Assembly (NCBI GenBank): GCA_947568835.1
Contig: OX387602.1
Span: forward strand, 32,398,242 to 32,462,241
Length of the DNA: 64,000 nt
Direction of reading: 5' to 3'
Source: Protonemura montana
Taxonomy: Eukaryota > Arthropoda > Insecta > Plecoptera > Nemouridae
The translations under genes were made by a program, and so were the position numbers. A model generated the notes under the pieces. That model was not told the origin of the DNA. It saw only the letters and a list, made by a program, of their open reading frames with translations, and searched no databases. Positions 49,901 through 58,334 of this stretch are shown here, piece after piece (the first letter of the stretch is position 1; every line of letters begins with the position of its first letter).

Positions 49901-52900
49901 TTAGGCTAGGTTAGGTTAGGTCAGGTCAAGTATGGTTTGGTAAGGTTAGGTTAGGTTACTTTAGAATAGGTTAGGATAGGTTAGGTTAGGTCAGGTTAGG
50001 TTAGGTAAGGTTACGATAGAATAGGTTAGGATAGGTTAGATTATGTTATGTTAGGTTAGGTTAGGTTAGGTCAGGTTAGGTTAGGTTAGGTTAGGATAGG
50101 TTAGGTTAGGTTAGGTCAGGTTAGGTCAGGTTAGGTTAGGTCAGGTCAGGTTAGGCCAGGTTAGGTCAGGTCAGGTCAGGTCAGGTTAGGTTAGGTTAGG
50201 TGAGGTTAGGTTAGGCCAGGTTAGGTTAGGTTAGGTTAGGTTAGGTCAGGTCAGGTTAGGTTAGGTTAGGTTAGGTAAGGTAAGGTTACGATAGAATAGG
50301 TCAGGTTAGGTTAGGTTAGGTTAGGTTAGGTTAGGTTAGATTACGTTAGGTTAGGTTAGGTTAGGTCCGACCCGAAACGTAACGCAGTAGTGAAGCTGAA
50401 GCAATTGGCACACAAATCTATCTGATATTATCTTTAAGTCTGGAAATAAAACAAAACAACTGTTGTTGTTGTTGGTTGCCAGGTTCGCGGCAATCTTAGT
50501 TCATCTGTCTTAAGAAGAGTCAACTTTCCATGATTGCGTCATACGGTGAGGGGTTGGGGTTGGGGGAAGGGGGGGTTGGGGGGGTGATTGACCTGTTGAA
50601 CAAATCCTGGGGCCACGTTGATTGGCGTGGTCGAAACACAACGAAAGACATCGTCCTCAAGTGCCTAGAGTCAGGGGAATCATCATCCTTAGCACATCAA
50701 GTCAATACCATCATCACCCTCAGAACATTATGCCAACTAAATCATCAACCTTGGAACATAAACTAGGGGCCATCATCACCATTAGCACTAAAAGTCAATG
50801 GTATCATCACCCTTAGCACTAAAAGTCAATGGTATCATCACCCTTAGCACTAAAAGTCAATGGTATCATCACCATTAGCACTAAAAGTCAATGGTATCAT
50901 CACCATTAGCACTAAAAGTCAATGGTATCATCACCATTAGCACTAAAAGTCAATGGTATCATCATCCTCCCTGCATTAAGCAAGACTCGGGCCTGGATTT
51001 GCTTCTAAGGAAAGTTTCTTGGCGATGGAATCTTTTGGTACGGTTTAAAAATTCAGAACCCGCGGCCGGATTTAGAACTTGTTGTGGGAACCAGAGACGG
51101 AACCAAACTTAATATCAACCAATCAGGGTTCAGTATCAGTTTGTGACGATTGATTGTGGATTTAATTAGCTCGGTAATTATCAACTTGTTCTTCGTTGAA
51201 CTAAACATATGTCGTGTTAACAACGCTCAAGCTACCAACACGACATTTTTAACAATTCCTTGGATCTCTTCGATCAAATGCAATAAAATTTCATTGGCTT
51301 CAAGAGGTAAATAACAACTATTACCACGGGTAAGTCAAATAGCCATAAAATCCCGTACACCTAGTTGGTTTGTTGGTAAAAAACTCCAATTTGTTCGGGA
51401 ATTTATTTCCGAAAATACAAAATACGTTAGTTTTTGAGTTATTGACTCTGATTATTTTATTGAGATGCATTTAGGAAGCTTGAACTTGGTAATTGTTATA
51501 ATTTTGTGTGGTTCTTTTGTTATTAGAAAATTGTCAGGACTGCTCTTACCCTTGATAAAGTAACAGGTACAAGTTACGAAACGTTGGGAAATTCAGTTGT
51601 TCTTCACTTAGCATTCAAAACCCAGTTGAAAAAGTTTTTGTTAAAACTTGTGCTAAGTTTACATCAAGTAGACATGAGTCTAAAAACAATAATATTCCAT
51701 TTTTGTTTTTTTTTAGCTTATCAATGCTAACTTTGCTGATTCTCTGCACCCCACGATGCACCACGATGCACCACGATGCACCACGATGCACCACGATGCA
51801 CCACGATGCACCACGATGCACTACGATGCACCACGATGCACCACGATGCACCACGATGCACTACGATGCACCACGATGCACCACGATGCACCACGATGCA
51901 CCACGATGCACTACGATGCACCACGATGCACCACGATGCACCACGCTGCACCGCGACGCACCACGATGCACCACAATGCACCACGATGCACCACAATGCA
52001 CCACGATGCACCACGAGGCACCACGATGCCCCACAATGCACCACGATGCACCACAATGCACCACGATGCACCACAATGCACCACGATGCACCACGATGCA
52101 CCACAATGCACCACGATGCACCACGATGCACCACAATGCACCACGATGCACCACAATGCACCACGATGCACCACGATGCACCACGATGCACCACAATGCA
52201 CCACGATGCACCACAATGCACCACGATGCACCACGATGCACCACAATGCACCACGATGCACCACAATGCACCACGATGCACCACGATGCACCACGATGCA
52301 CCACGAGGCACCACGATGCCCCAACCAATAGAAAGCCTAAGAATGGTACACAAAAGCTTGACTTACTCTCATCGGTCTGCGGAGCGGAGAGAATCGCACT
52401 ATGCTTCTTCTTAACTTCTTCCACATTTGCTTGGATTTTGTCGATCATCTCCCGTATCTCTTCAACCTGCAACATGAAGCCACACGGATCAAACACACAA
52501 TCATCTCCCGTATCTCTTCAACCTGCAACATGAAGCCACACGGATCAAACACACAATCAACTCCCGTATCTCTTCAACCTGCAACATGAAGCCACACGGA
52601 TCAAACACACAATCATCTCCCGTATCTCTTCAACCTGCAACATGAAGCCACACGGATCAAACACACAATCATCTCCCGTATCTCTTCAACCTGCAACATG
52701 AAGCCACACGGATCAAACACACAATCAACTCCCGTATCTCTTCAACCTGCAACATGAAGCCACACGGATCAAACACACAATCAACTCCCGTATCTCTTCA
52801 ACCTGCAACATGAAGCCACACGGATCAAACACACAATCATCTCCCGTATCTCTTCAACCTGCAACATGAAGCCACACGGATCAAACACACAATCATCTCC

Positions 52901-55900
52901 CGTATCTCTTCAACCTGCAACATGAAGCCACACGGATCAAACACACAATCATCTCCCGTATCTCTTCAACCTGCAACATGAAGCCACACGGATCAAACAC
53001 ACAATCAACTCCCGTATCTCTTCAACCTGCAACATGAAGCCACACGGATCAAACACACAATCATCTCCCGTATCTCTTCAACCTGCAACATGAAGCCACA
53101 CGGATCAAACACACAATCAACTCTTACCCAACTTCCTATCACCAACACACAAAGTTAGTGATTCACATTTTAAATTCATCAAAGTTAAAATTCTTCTTTT
53201 GATAAGCGATTTGTTAAAAAAGCACATAAATCCCTTTGAAACTTTTAGGTTAAGAAAGCATATGTCACTGGATTGGGGGCAGCTCCAACACGCTTAACTT
53301 TCATCCCTCCAACCTCTCTCCTGAACAGAACTGGTCATGTGTATGATGGTCACCCATTCAATACCTGACCCAGCGCAGTGTTGCTTAACTTTCATCCCTC
53401 CAACCTCTCTCCCTAACAGAACTGGTCATGTGTATGATAGTCACCCATCCAATACCTGACTCAGCGCAGTGTTGCTCAACTTTCATCCCTCCAACCTCTC
53501 TCCCGAACAGAACTGGTCATGTGTATGATGGTCACCCATTCAATACCTGACCCAGCGCAGTGTTGCTTAACTTTCATCCCTCCAACCTCTCTCCTGAACA
53601 GAACTGGTCATGTGTATGATGGTCACCCATCCAATACCTGACTCAGCGCAGTGTTGCTTAACTTTCATCCCTCCAACCTCTCTCCTGAACAGAACTGGTC
53701 ATGTGTATGATGGTCACCCATTCAATACCTGACCCAGCGCAGTGTTGCTTAACTTTCATCCCTCCAACCTCTCTCCCGAACAGAACTGGTCATGTGTATG
53801 ATGGTCACCCATCCAATACCTGACCCAGCGCAGTGTTGCTTAACTTTCATCCCTACAACCTCTCTCCCCAACAGAACTGGTCATGTGTATGATGGTCACC
53901 CATCCAATACCTGACCCAGTGCAGTGTTGCTTAACTTTCATCCCTCCAACCTCTCTCCCGAACAGAACTGGTCATGTGTATGATGGTCACCCATTCAATA
54001 CCTGACCCAGCGCAGTGTTGCTTAACTTTCATCCCTCCAACCTCTCTCCCGAACAGAACTGGTCATGTGTATGATGGTCACCCATCCAATACCTGACCCA
54101 GCGCAGTGTTGCTTAACTTTCATCCCTCCAACCTCTCTCCCCAACAGAACTGGTCATGTGTATGATGGTCACCCATCCAATACCTGACCCAGTGCAGTGT
54201 TGCTTAACTTTCATCCCTCCAACCTCTCTCCCGAACAGAACTGGTCATGTGTACGATGGTCACCCATCCAATACCTGACCCAGCGCAGTGTTGCTTAACT
54301 TTCATCCCTCCAACCTCTCTCCCCAACAGAACTGGTCATGTGTATGATGGTCACCCATCCAATACCTGACCCAGTGCAGTGTTGCTTAACTTTCATCCCT
54401 CCAACCTCTCTCCCGAACAGAACTGGTCATGTGTATGATGGTCACCCATCCAATACCTGACTCAGCGCAATGTTGCTTAAGTTTCATCCCTCCAACCTCT
54501 CTCCCAAACAGAACTGGTCATGTGTATGATGGTCACCCATCCAATACCTGACTCAGCACAGTATTGCTTAACTTTCATCCCTCCAACCTCTCTCCCCAAC
54601 AGAACTGGTCATGTGTATGATGGTCACCCATCCAATACCTGACCCAGCGCAATGTTGCTTAACTTTCATTAATTAAAAAGAAACGGACCCATAAAGAATG
54701 ACTTAATTAGTGGCAATCAATTTTGTCTCAATTTTTATGCGATCATGAGGGAATGAAAAATAAACCTGTGATAATTTTAGTCAATTGTGTATTCAATGAG
54801 AAGCCATGTTTTTAGCCATGCGTATGAAAGCTCGCTACGTAGGTCCATAGCACGGTGACTCTTGATTATAAGCCATCGCAGACAATCATTATAATTTTGT
54901 TTGTTATAAAAAGCATTAGATACAAAAGATACTGATGAACAGATATACATTTTCAATTGATTTAAATTGCATAAGTTTCAGTGCATAATTGCATATGTAA
55001 TTCAGTTTTGACAGACTGTGTTTGGGCTTGACGTAGTTAGCATATGAGAAGATATCAACGGACCATCGCTACATAAATAGTTAAAAGTTGAAATAGTTGA
55101 CTGCGATTTATCAATGTGAACCTTCTCCCATTACCCAACTCTACAAAAGATTTAGCTTCCGGGAAAATCAAACTTTGCGAATGCTGCACAATTTAGAACG
55201 AGCTTGAAAATGACTGGTATTTTTTAATTAGGGCCAAAGTGTTGAACGGCAGTAAAACTTGGATCATTATTAGGATGAAATGTGATTTAAATTGCAAACG
55301 CTTGCAATGCGCGGGGTATTTTATTATTATCAACACTAGAACCGTCTCAAAAATTGGTTCTGAGCAACACCCGCGACAGGTGGAGATCGTGGTTTGTGTC
55401 CGCGTTTGGGCATCAATTTTTGAGACGGTTATAGTGTTGATAATAATAAAAAACTTGGATCATTTCTTGTCAGCAAATTCAAGATCTCGTCTCGATGTTT
55501 GGCACCTGAATAAAGTATGCAGTGACAAGACAAGACTTACAAGATGCCAAGAAACAAGTTGAAACATTAGCTTCCCTCGCGAGCTTACTTTAAGTGCATT
55601 CTAGTGGCCGTTCACTGCGTTACACCGACACAACTTTCAAATACCTGTCGCAAATTCACGGCAGATCGGCTTCTAATCTCAGGGTAAATGTATCGTTATT
55701 TTTGTCTTTTTATCTGTCATTCGTGATCAGCCTTCAAATCCAGTTTTGAAAAAGTTATCGATGCAAAATAAACCAATAAAAACTATTAAAAAACATCTCA
55801 AGAAGAAATTGAAGTAAAGAATGTACAAAGTCTGCGATGATAGCAAATAGGATCGTAACACGAAGATAATAATCCTAAGACTTGGGGGCTCAAGTGGTCG

Positions 55901-57436
55901 TAATGGCAAAGCAAGTGTTAAATTGTTATCATAAAAGAGCGGATTTCCCCCAAAAAGTAAGGAAGCAGACCCTGATAGCCACAAACCATCACATATACGG
56001 ATATTATGGACAACCGCATGAATGGAAAGATATCTAAGATAGGAAACTAAGCTATGATGATGGTTTGATGAAAATCACATGCCAAATAATGCCAAGGTCG
56101 CTGCAGAAAGTAAATAGCAAGCACGTGAAGTTGAAAAGCACTTTTAATTTAGTCAAGATTAATTAATAAAACTAGATTATAGTTTGTATTAGCTTTGATT
56201 AATAGCACAGATGCCAGAATGAGGTTTATGATATTGTTGATATACTTGAACCCACCCATTCAAACCATCTGCTCAGCGAATTATCCCCTCTTGGCTCCTT
56301 GCTTTTCTTAAATATCTGAATCAATGGTCTCTGGACCTAAGTAACAGCCAAGAAAAACAGCAGAAAATCATAAATACCTTCGGGTAAAAGGCTGGTGGAA
56401 GAAAGGCAAACCATAAAACTAACGTATGACTCATAGAACTCGAACAAACAATATTGTGTGAGAAAAGGCAAAGGCAAATAAAAGAAATGTTGGAATATAA
56501 CTTGGTGTATTTGAGATTACTGTAGCTAGAAATTATGACGTAACCCCAGGGGAAAATCTTGGGATAGAAATATCTTCAGAATTGTTTATTTTCGTTTGTA
56601 ATGTATGTACTGAACAGAATTGAATCATCTATCGAGACCCAATGAGACAGATGTCTGCGAAATCAAAACAGAAAAGACAATGCCGTGCAGATTAAATCAC
56701 GTGTTTGCCATTCCACTAAGCAGGGCAATGTGGTGTTCAACAGGTAATCAGGTTTGACAGAACTTTTAAAGAATACGTTGCTTCCGAATGTCAAACTAAA
56801 TCACTTATAGCGATAGAAACTGTCATACCTCGGCAAAGAACTCATCCATGAAGCCATCACGTTCAACGGTGACAGCAACATCATCTGATCCAACATCGTC
56901 GTCGTCACTTTGCGCCTGAAAAGTAAATATCAGATGCAGTTAGTTAAGTAAGACTAATGAAGCTCTGACTAATAGCACTTATAGGCAAGGTAGAAACCCG
57001 GCTTATGGAGGTTACATAGATTTTAAATTAGTTGTAATGAAGTTTTAGAAATTATTGAATTCATATCTCGAGTGGCAGATCTAATTTCATTAATGTGAGA
57101 AATAAATGAATTAATCACTATTGTGAAATGTACTTATCAAGGAACCTGTATATTTGCTTCTGTCAAAATCTAAATTCACCTGTCACCAAGTTTTTTCTTG
57201 GCATTGCAAAATGTCTGCCACTTGTAAAAAAATAAAAGCATACATTTTGTGACCTTTCAATTGTCTGTCTAAAGGTTTTTTTTAATATTAATCTAATACT
57301 GGATGTGTTGCAGATTGGTGGACTGGGTGGGATAGGCCTCGACGAATATCATGGGGCTAGGCCTAGATAAACGACGACCCGTCACTTCTCCGCATCAACT
57401 TACCGCGACAAGGGCTGCTAATCTATCCTTCGTCAT
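30203..57436 (-). CDS. Syx1A: Syntaxin-1 (plasma-membrane Qa-SNARE) with two pairs of alternative 3' exons
   Basis: Syntaxin-1 pairs with SNAP-25 and synaptobrevin to drive fusion of synaptic vesicles. Coding exons in phase are 57436-57404, 56915-56829, 52466-52367, 37941-37867, 37217-37076, 36984-36870 and 36518-36381, then 33371-33261 or 32867-32757, then 31751-31674 or 30283-30203. Either choice gives 292 or 293 residues, the usual length. Landmarks are the start [15 protein letters not shown], the Habc helix piece [39 protein letters not shown], the linker-SNARE start [20 protein letters not shown], and [12 protein letters not shown], which ends with the zero-layer Gln. Exon 7 ends in phase 0 directly after that Gln. 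Introns total about 26 kb and are mostly tandem arrays. It is divergent from RAN. Identity is firm. Confidence 0.96.
31674..31751 (-). CDS. Syx1A: Syntaxin-1 alternative terminal exon 9b (membrane anchor)
   Basis: After TTTTTTTGCAG the exon encodes [19 protein letters not shown] and six more residues before TAG, 25 in all. Its first half resembles the Drosophila anchor (KKIMILICLT); the rest is a plain run of I, L, V and A without the small residues seen in 9a. Phase 0 makes it interchangeable with 9a. The C. elegans homologue unc-64 is known to use alternative membrane-anchor ends. Confidence 0.9.
   Translation of the reverse strand, partial: KKIMIIICLTIALIILIIVLAVLLG
32142..32671. repeat. 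MITE-like element, complete copy with 12-bp inverted termini
   Basis: It begins ggccgatttcac (32143-32154) and ends gtgaaatcggcc (32659-32670), which are perfect reverse complements. The interior matches 3349-3740 and 18845-19225 and has no open frame, as expected for a non-autonomous DNA transposon. It lies in the syntaxin-1 intron between exons 8b and 9b. Confidence 0.88.
32757..32867 (-). CDS. Syx1A: Syntaxin-1 variant SNARE exon 8b
   Basis: This 37-codon exon has exactly the length and phase of exon 8a, with a pyrimidine-rich ACCGTAG acceptor and an AAAG|GTAATT donor. It starts [18 protein letters not shown]. The hydrophobic heptad positions after the zero layer are kept (V, V, V, S, V, A, M, A at layers +1 to +8), while surface positions and the juxtamembrane end (YSVKSRK instead of YQSKARR) differ strongly. 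I do not know a described syntaxin-1 with this exon. Confidence 0.88.
33261..33371 (-). CDS. Syx1A: Syntaxin-1 canonical SNARE exon 8a
   Basis: The exon encodes [18 protein letters not shown] and the [16 protein letters not shown] end. As I recall the Drosophila sequence, it differs at about one position. The acceptor is ATTCAG|GGCG and the donor CGG|GTGAGT. Confidence 0.95.
33553..33842 (+). repeat. tRNA-derived SINE, most complete copy
   Basis: It has a left part (gtgacgtgatatagcgtcac-like), a tRNA-like head with tagctcaatgggttagagc and ggttcgagtcc spaced as A and B boxes, and a tail ending in the palindromic attgcaagcgtttgcaat and gagatttcatc. It lies about 180 bp before syntaxin exon 8a in transcript direction. 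Confidence 0.9.
34122..34545. repeat. Foldback MITE, complete copy
   Basis: The left arm starts cgttgagtgcaggttc and the right arm ends gaacctgcactcaacg; the arms are near-perfect inverted repeats of roughly 190 bp around a short centre. Each arm contains gatggccgccaaatgac, whose reverse complement supplies ATG-started false reading frames. Confidence 0.93.
34546..36180. other. Syntaxin-1 intron 7, unique part
   Basis: No exon or RNA gene noticed. The stretch 34850-35320 has related sequence at its two ends (agggttgccataataaaa and tatggcaaccctagttc are inverted), suggesting another small inverted-repeat element of about 480 bp. Confidence 0.4.
36191..36362. repeat. 10-bp repeat (ttgcaagata-type) beside syntaxin exon 7
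   Basis: About 17 units vary between ttgcaagata, ttgcaaggta and ttgcacggta. The array ends 18 bp from the exon 7 donor. Confidence 0.9.
36760..36866. repeat. 19-bp repeat touching the syntaxin exon 6 donor
   Basis: Units of ggtccaaggttttgagcct, about five copies, end so close to the exon that the last diverged unit overlaps intron positions +4 onward of the donor. Confidence 0.88.
37289..37845. repeat. Degenerate (TTAGG)n block filling the exon 4-5 intron of syntaxin-1
   Basis: Runs of ggttaggttaggttagg are interrupted by ttagatattgttaag-like variants. The block fills almost all of the 649-bp intron between 37217 and 37867. TTAGG is the arthropod telomere unit, but this copy is degenerate and interstitial. 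Confidence 0.93.
38457..39220 (+). repeat. tRNA-derived SINE with nine tandem tRNA-like heads
   Basis: A tail fragment (38457-38510) is followed by a SINE whose 52-bp tRNA-like head is repeated nine times, starting at 38690, 38742, 38794, 38846, 38898, 38950, 39002, 39054 and 39106. Only the last continues into the B-box region cttcgagtccccgtttggg. One unit has a ggtt to gaac-type change at 38815, otherwise they are nearly identical. Confidence 0.93.
39271..39818. repeat. 10-bp array (tatgatac/tatggtac type)
   Basis: About 55 copies of actatgatac and actatggtac are mixed irregularly. A second short block of the same repeat is at 40762-40862. Confidence 0.96.
39819..41724. other. Syntaxin-1 intron 3, partly unique sequence
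   Basis: I see no exon. It includes the short second 10-bp array (40762-40862), a run of about 30 G with few interruptions at 40955-40984, and short catagccccaat repeats at about 41165-41270. The G run may be of uncertain length in the assembly. Confidence 0.4.
41725..41990. repeat. Foldback MITE, right half
   Basis: It starts in the centre and runs through the right arm to gaacctgcacactcaac, where it passes without a break into the 47-bp array. Confidence 0.88.
41954..43435. repeat. 47-bp satellite grown from the end of the foldback MITE, about 32 copies
   Basis: The motif ttctgtctctacctagaac recurs every 47 bp from 41954 to 43411. Most of the unit is the outer end of the MITE right arm. 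Variants (catcaacg or cattaacg; acctagagcc) are shared by neighbouring groups of units, showing later block duplications. Confidence 0.96.
43640..43720 (-). tRNA. tRNA-like sequence on the minus strand
   Basis: On the minus strand tggctcattgtg is followed by ccggttcgaaccccgacc, spaced like A and B boxes. The stems are not convincing, so it is more likely a relic than a gene. Confidence 0.3.
43915..44120 (-). repeat. Dispersed repeat with hammerhead-like core, with end tail
   Basis: The copy includes the extra end block tcatgtctacttgatgtaaac, also present at 51650-51680 and in the TUFM array at 63700-64000. Confidence 0.82.
44409..44735. repeat. 15-bp array (tcatcatccccagcc type)
   Basis: About 22 units. 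Read on the minus strand it gives an Asp/Glu/Ala/Gly-rich 155-codon frame at 44310-44777, which lacks any splice or family support. Confidence 0.93.
44794..45222. repeat. Foldback MITE, complete copy
   Basis: Ends ccgttgagtgcaggttc and gaacctgcactcaacg, about 190-bp inverted arms, closely matching 34122-34545. Confidence 0.93.
45447..46797. repeat. 15-bp array accatcatacacatg, about 90 copies
   Basis: Very homogeneous 15-bp units, with a few variants (acgtg, gcatg, accagcat) repeated about 195 and 315 bp apart. The same 15 bases occur once in every 91-bp unit of the neighbouring 5S-like satellite, into which this array passes at 46797. Four near-500-codon reading frames through it are artefacts. 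Confidence 0.97.
46801..47055 (+). repeat. 5S-rRNA-like 91-bp satellite, three units on the plus strand
   Basis: Units start at 46801, 46892 and 46983. Each holds aaagttaagcaacactg and ggtattggatgggtgacc, which match the internal control region of 5S rRNA genes (A box ...TTAAGCA..., C box ...TACTTGGATGGGAGACC). The third unit continues into gtggtattgttggcag instead of the 15-bp repeat. Confidence 0.85.
47170..47655 (+). repeat. Dispersed repeat family C, copy after the 5S-like units
   Basis: Begins with taaccttgccacagtctgg and matches 9285-9790 over its length. It follows the last 5S-like unit after about 115 bp. Confidence 0.85.
48195..48835 (-). repeat. 5S-rRNA-like 91-bp satellite, seven units on the minus strand
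   Basis: The same units as at 46801-47055 in reverse orientation, for example ggtcacccatccaatacctg and cagtgttgcttaacttt. Units are more diverged than in the plus-strand block. Confidence 0.88.
49058..50365. repeat. Degenerate (TTAGG)n block, 1.3 kb
   Basis: Mostly ggttaggttaggttagg with scattered tcagg, tgagg and taagg variants. A long segment of about 500 bp containing rare variants (tactttagaatagg, gtatggtttgg) occurs twice, at about 49440-49590 and 49925-50050, so the block also grew by large-scale duplication. Confidence 0.95.
50775..50965. repeat. 31-bp tandem repeat, about six copies
   Basis: Units contain aaaagtcaatggtatcatca followed by cccttagcact or ccattagcact. Confidence 0.93.
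51480..51680 (+). repeat. Dispersed repeat with hammerhead-like core, plus-strand copy with both ends
   Basis: Runs from acttggtaattgttataat through the core to tacatcaagtagacatgag. It is the mirror of 43915-44120. Confidence 0.84.
51748..52320. repeat. 10-bp array (ccacgatgca), about 57 copies
   Basis: Units vary between ccacgatgca, ccacaatgca and ctacgatgca. The array ends 47 bp from the syntaxin exon 3 donor. Open frames in five of the six frames are artefacts. Confidence 0.97.
52443..53122. repeat. 56-bp array that copies the 3' splice site of syntaxin exon 3
   Basis: Twelve units including the true exon edge. The element aacctgcaac (acceptor TTGCAG|GTT on the minus strand) recurs every 56 bp from 52467 to 53083. 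Each unit carries about 22 nt of exon 3, the acceptor, and about 34 nt of intron. Units differ only at tcatc/tcaac. Confidence 0.96.
53290..54670 (-). repeat. 5S-rRNA-like 91-bp satellite, about fifteen units on the minus strand
   Basis: The largest of the three blocks, in syntaxin intron 2. Units carry the same 5S-like core and one copy of the 15-bp accatcatacacatg motif in reverse complement, with shared variants (cattcaatacc, cgaac or ccaac or tgaac) marking sub-blocks. Confidence 0.9.
54671..55269. other. Syntaxin-1 intron 2, unique sequence
   Basis: No gene, RNA or repeat recognised. Confidence 0.4.
55270..55450. repeat. tRNA-derived SINE, inverted-tail copy
   Basis: A minus-strand tail (gcaaacgcttgcaatgcgc to accgtctcaaaaattg) is followed by a plus-strand head-to-tail part (caacacccgcgacaggtgg to caatttttgagacgg), giving a foldback arrangement. 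The A box is lost. Confidence 0.75.
55451..56828. other. Syntaxin-1 intron 2, sequence next to exon 2
   Basis: No exon, RNA gene or repeat recognised. Reading frames are short and unsupported. Confidence 0.4.
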
Positions 57437-58334
57437 CTTCTAACCTTCCAATTTACACACTGGGGATTCGTCTTGGTTTATATGAACATCCCATTCACAA
57501 AATTACCATGAAACCGACACTAAACTAAGAAAAGACACTACGATCCCATAAAAATCGATACGCTTCTGATTTCAGAGTGCTTCTGCAGTGCACTTCAAAT
57601 ACTGCGCAGGCGCCAAATCAGCACAGTAAGTCAACGCAGCAGTTTCTTTCATAAATTCAGGTAATTTACTTTGGCTTCTTTTTTAATAATTTTCAATATT
57701 TAAACTTTAAAAGCATTCAGATTTCATAATATTTATGTCAATTTTTACACAAAATATTTTTTGAATGGATTTGTACTACGCTAGTCAACGAACGAACGGA
57801 CGAAATCCGGAGCATTCCCCCTGGTACAACGCCATTGTGAACCCTAACGACTCTGAGTTTTGGTGAGTTTAATCGTACCATTTCGGGTCCATCTAAAGTT
57901 GGAATAGTGTTAGACGAAGGGAATATCTTACATAACTATCGAAGTTCACCCTCCAATGCATATTTTCGCTGTTTATATTTTAGTTTCTCATTAATTTAGA
58001 AACAAAGTCGGTTTGTGGATATCATTTTCCTGTGAGACAGTGAAAAGGCGCGATACGCTGAGGGACATACGATTTTTATGTTGAAATTTAGTGGCATATA
58101 AAATGTATTGGTTGTTTTACGAAGCGTTTCCAGAAGGTGTTTGCTGCCTTTTAAAATAATAATCTGTATTTGCGCGAAAATATTCAGTGTCTGTTAAATA
58201 ACGTAATTCCGTTGCAAACATCAAGGACAGCTGCAGTTCAGGCAGTTGCAGTTGCTGCAGTTCATTTTCCATTAAATTAACCCATTACTAAGAAAATAAA
58301 CTCTTATTCATTGTTTTAGCCGGAATATCTCAAA
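57437..58334. promoter_or_regulatory. Divergent promoter region of syntaxin-1 and RAN
   Basis: The two start codons are 898 bp apart and diverge. The interval holds an NRF-1-like element ctgcgcaggcgcc at 57602-57614. A likely non-coding first exon of RAN ends at GAGTTTTG|GTGAGTTT (donor at about 57863) and joins the acceptor TTGTTTTAG|CCGG just before the RAN ATG at 58335. Confidence 0.5.

Noticed and set aside
49058-50365. True chromosome end
   Set aside because: The TTAGG-like block is degenerate, is flanked by ordinary sequence on both sides and lies within a gene.
51703-52533. Long His/Pro/Thr- or Val/His/Gly-rich frames on both strands
   Set aside because: Produced by the 10-bp array, with part of syntaxin exon 3 attached at one end.
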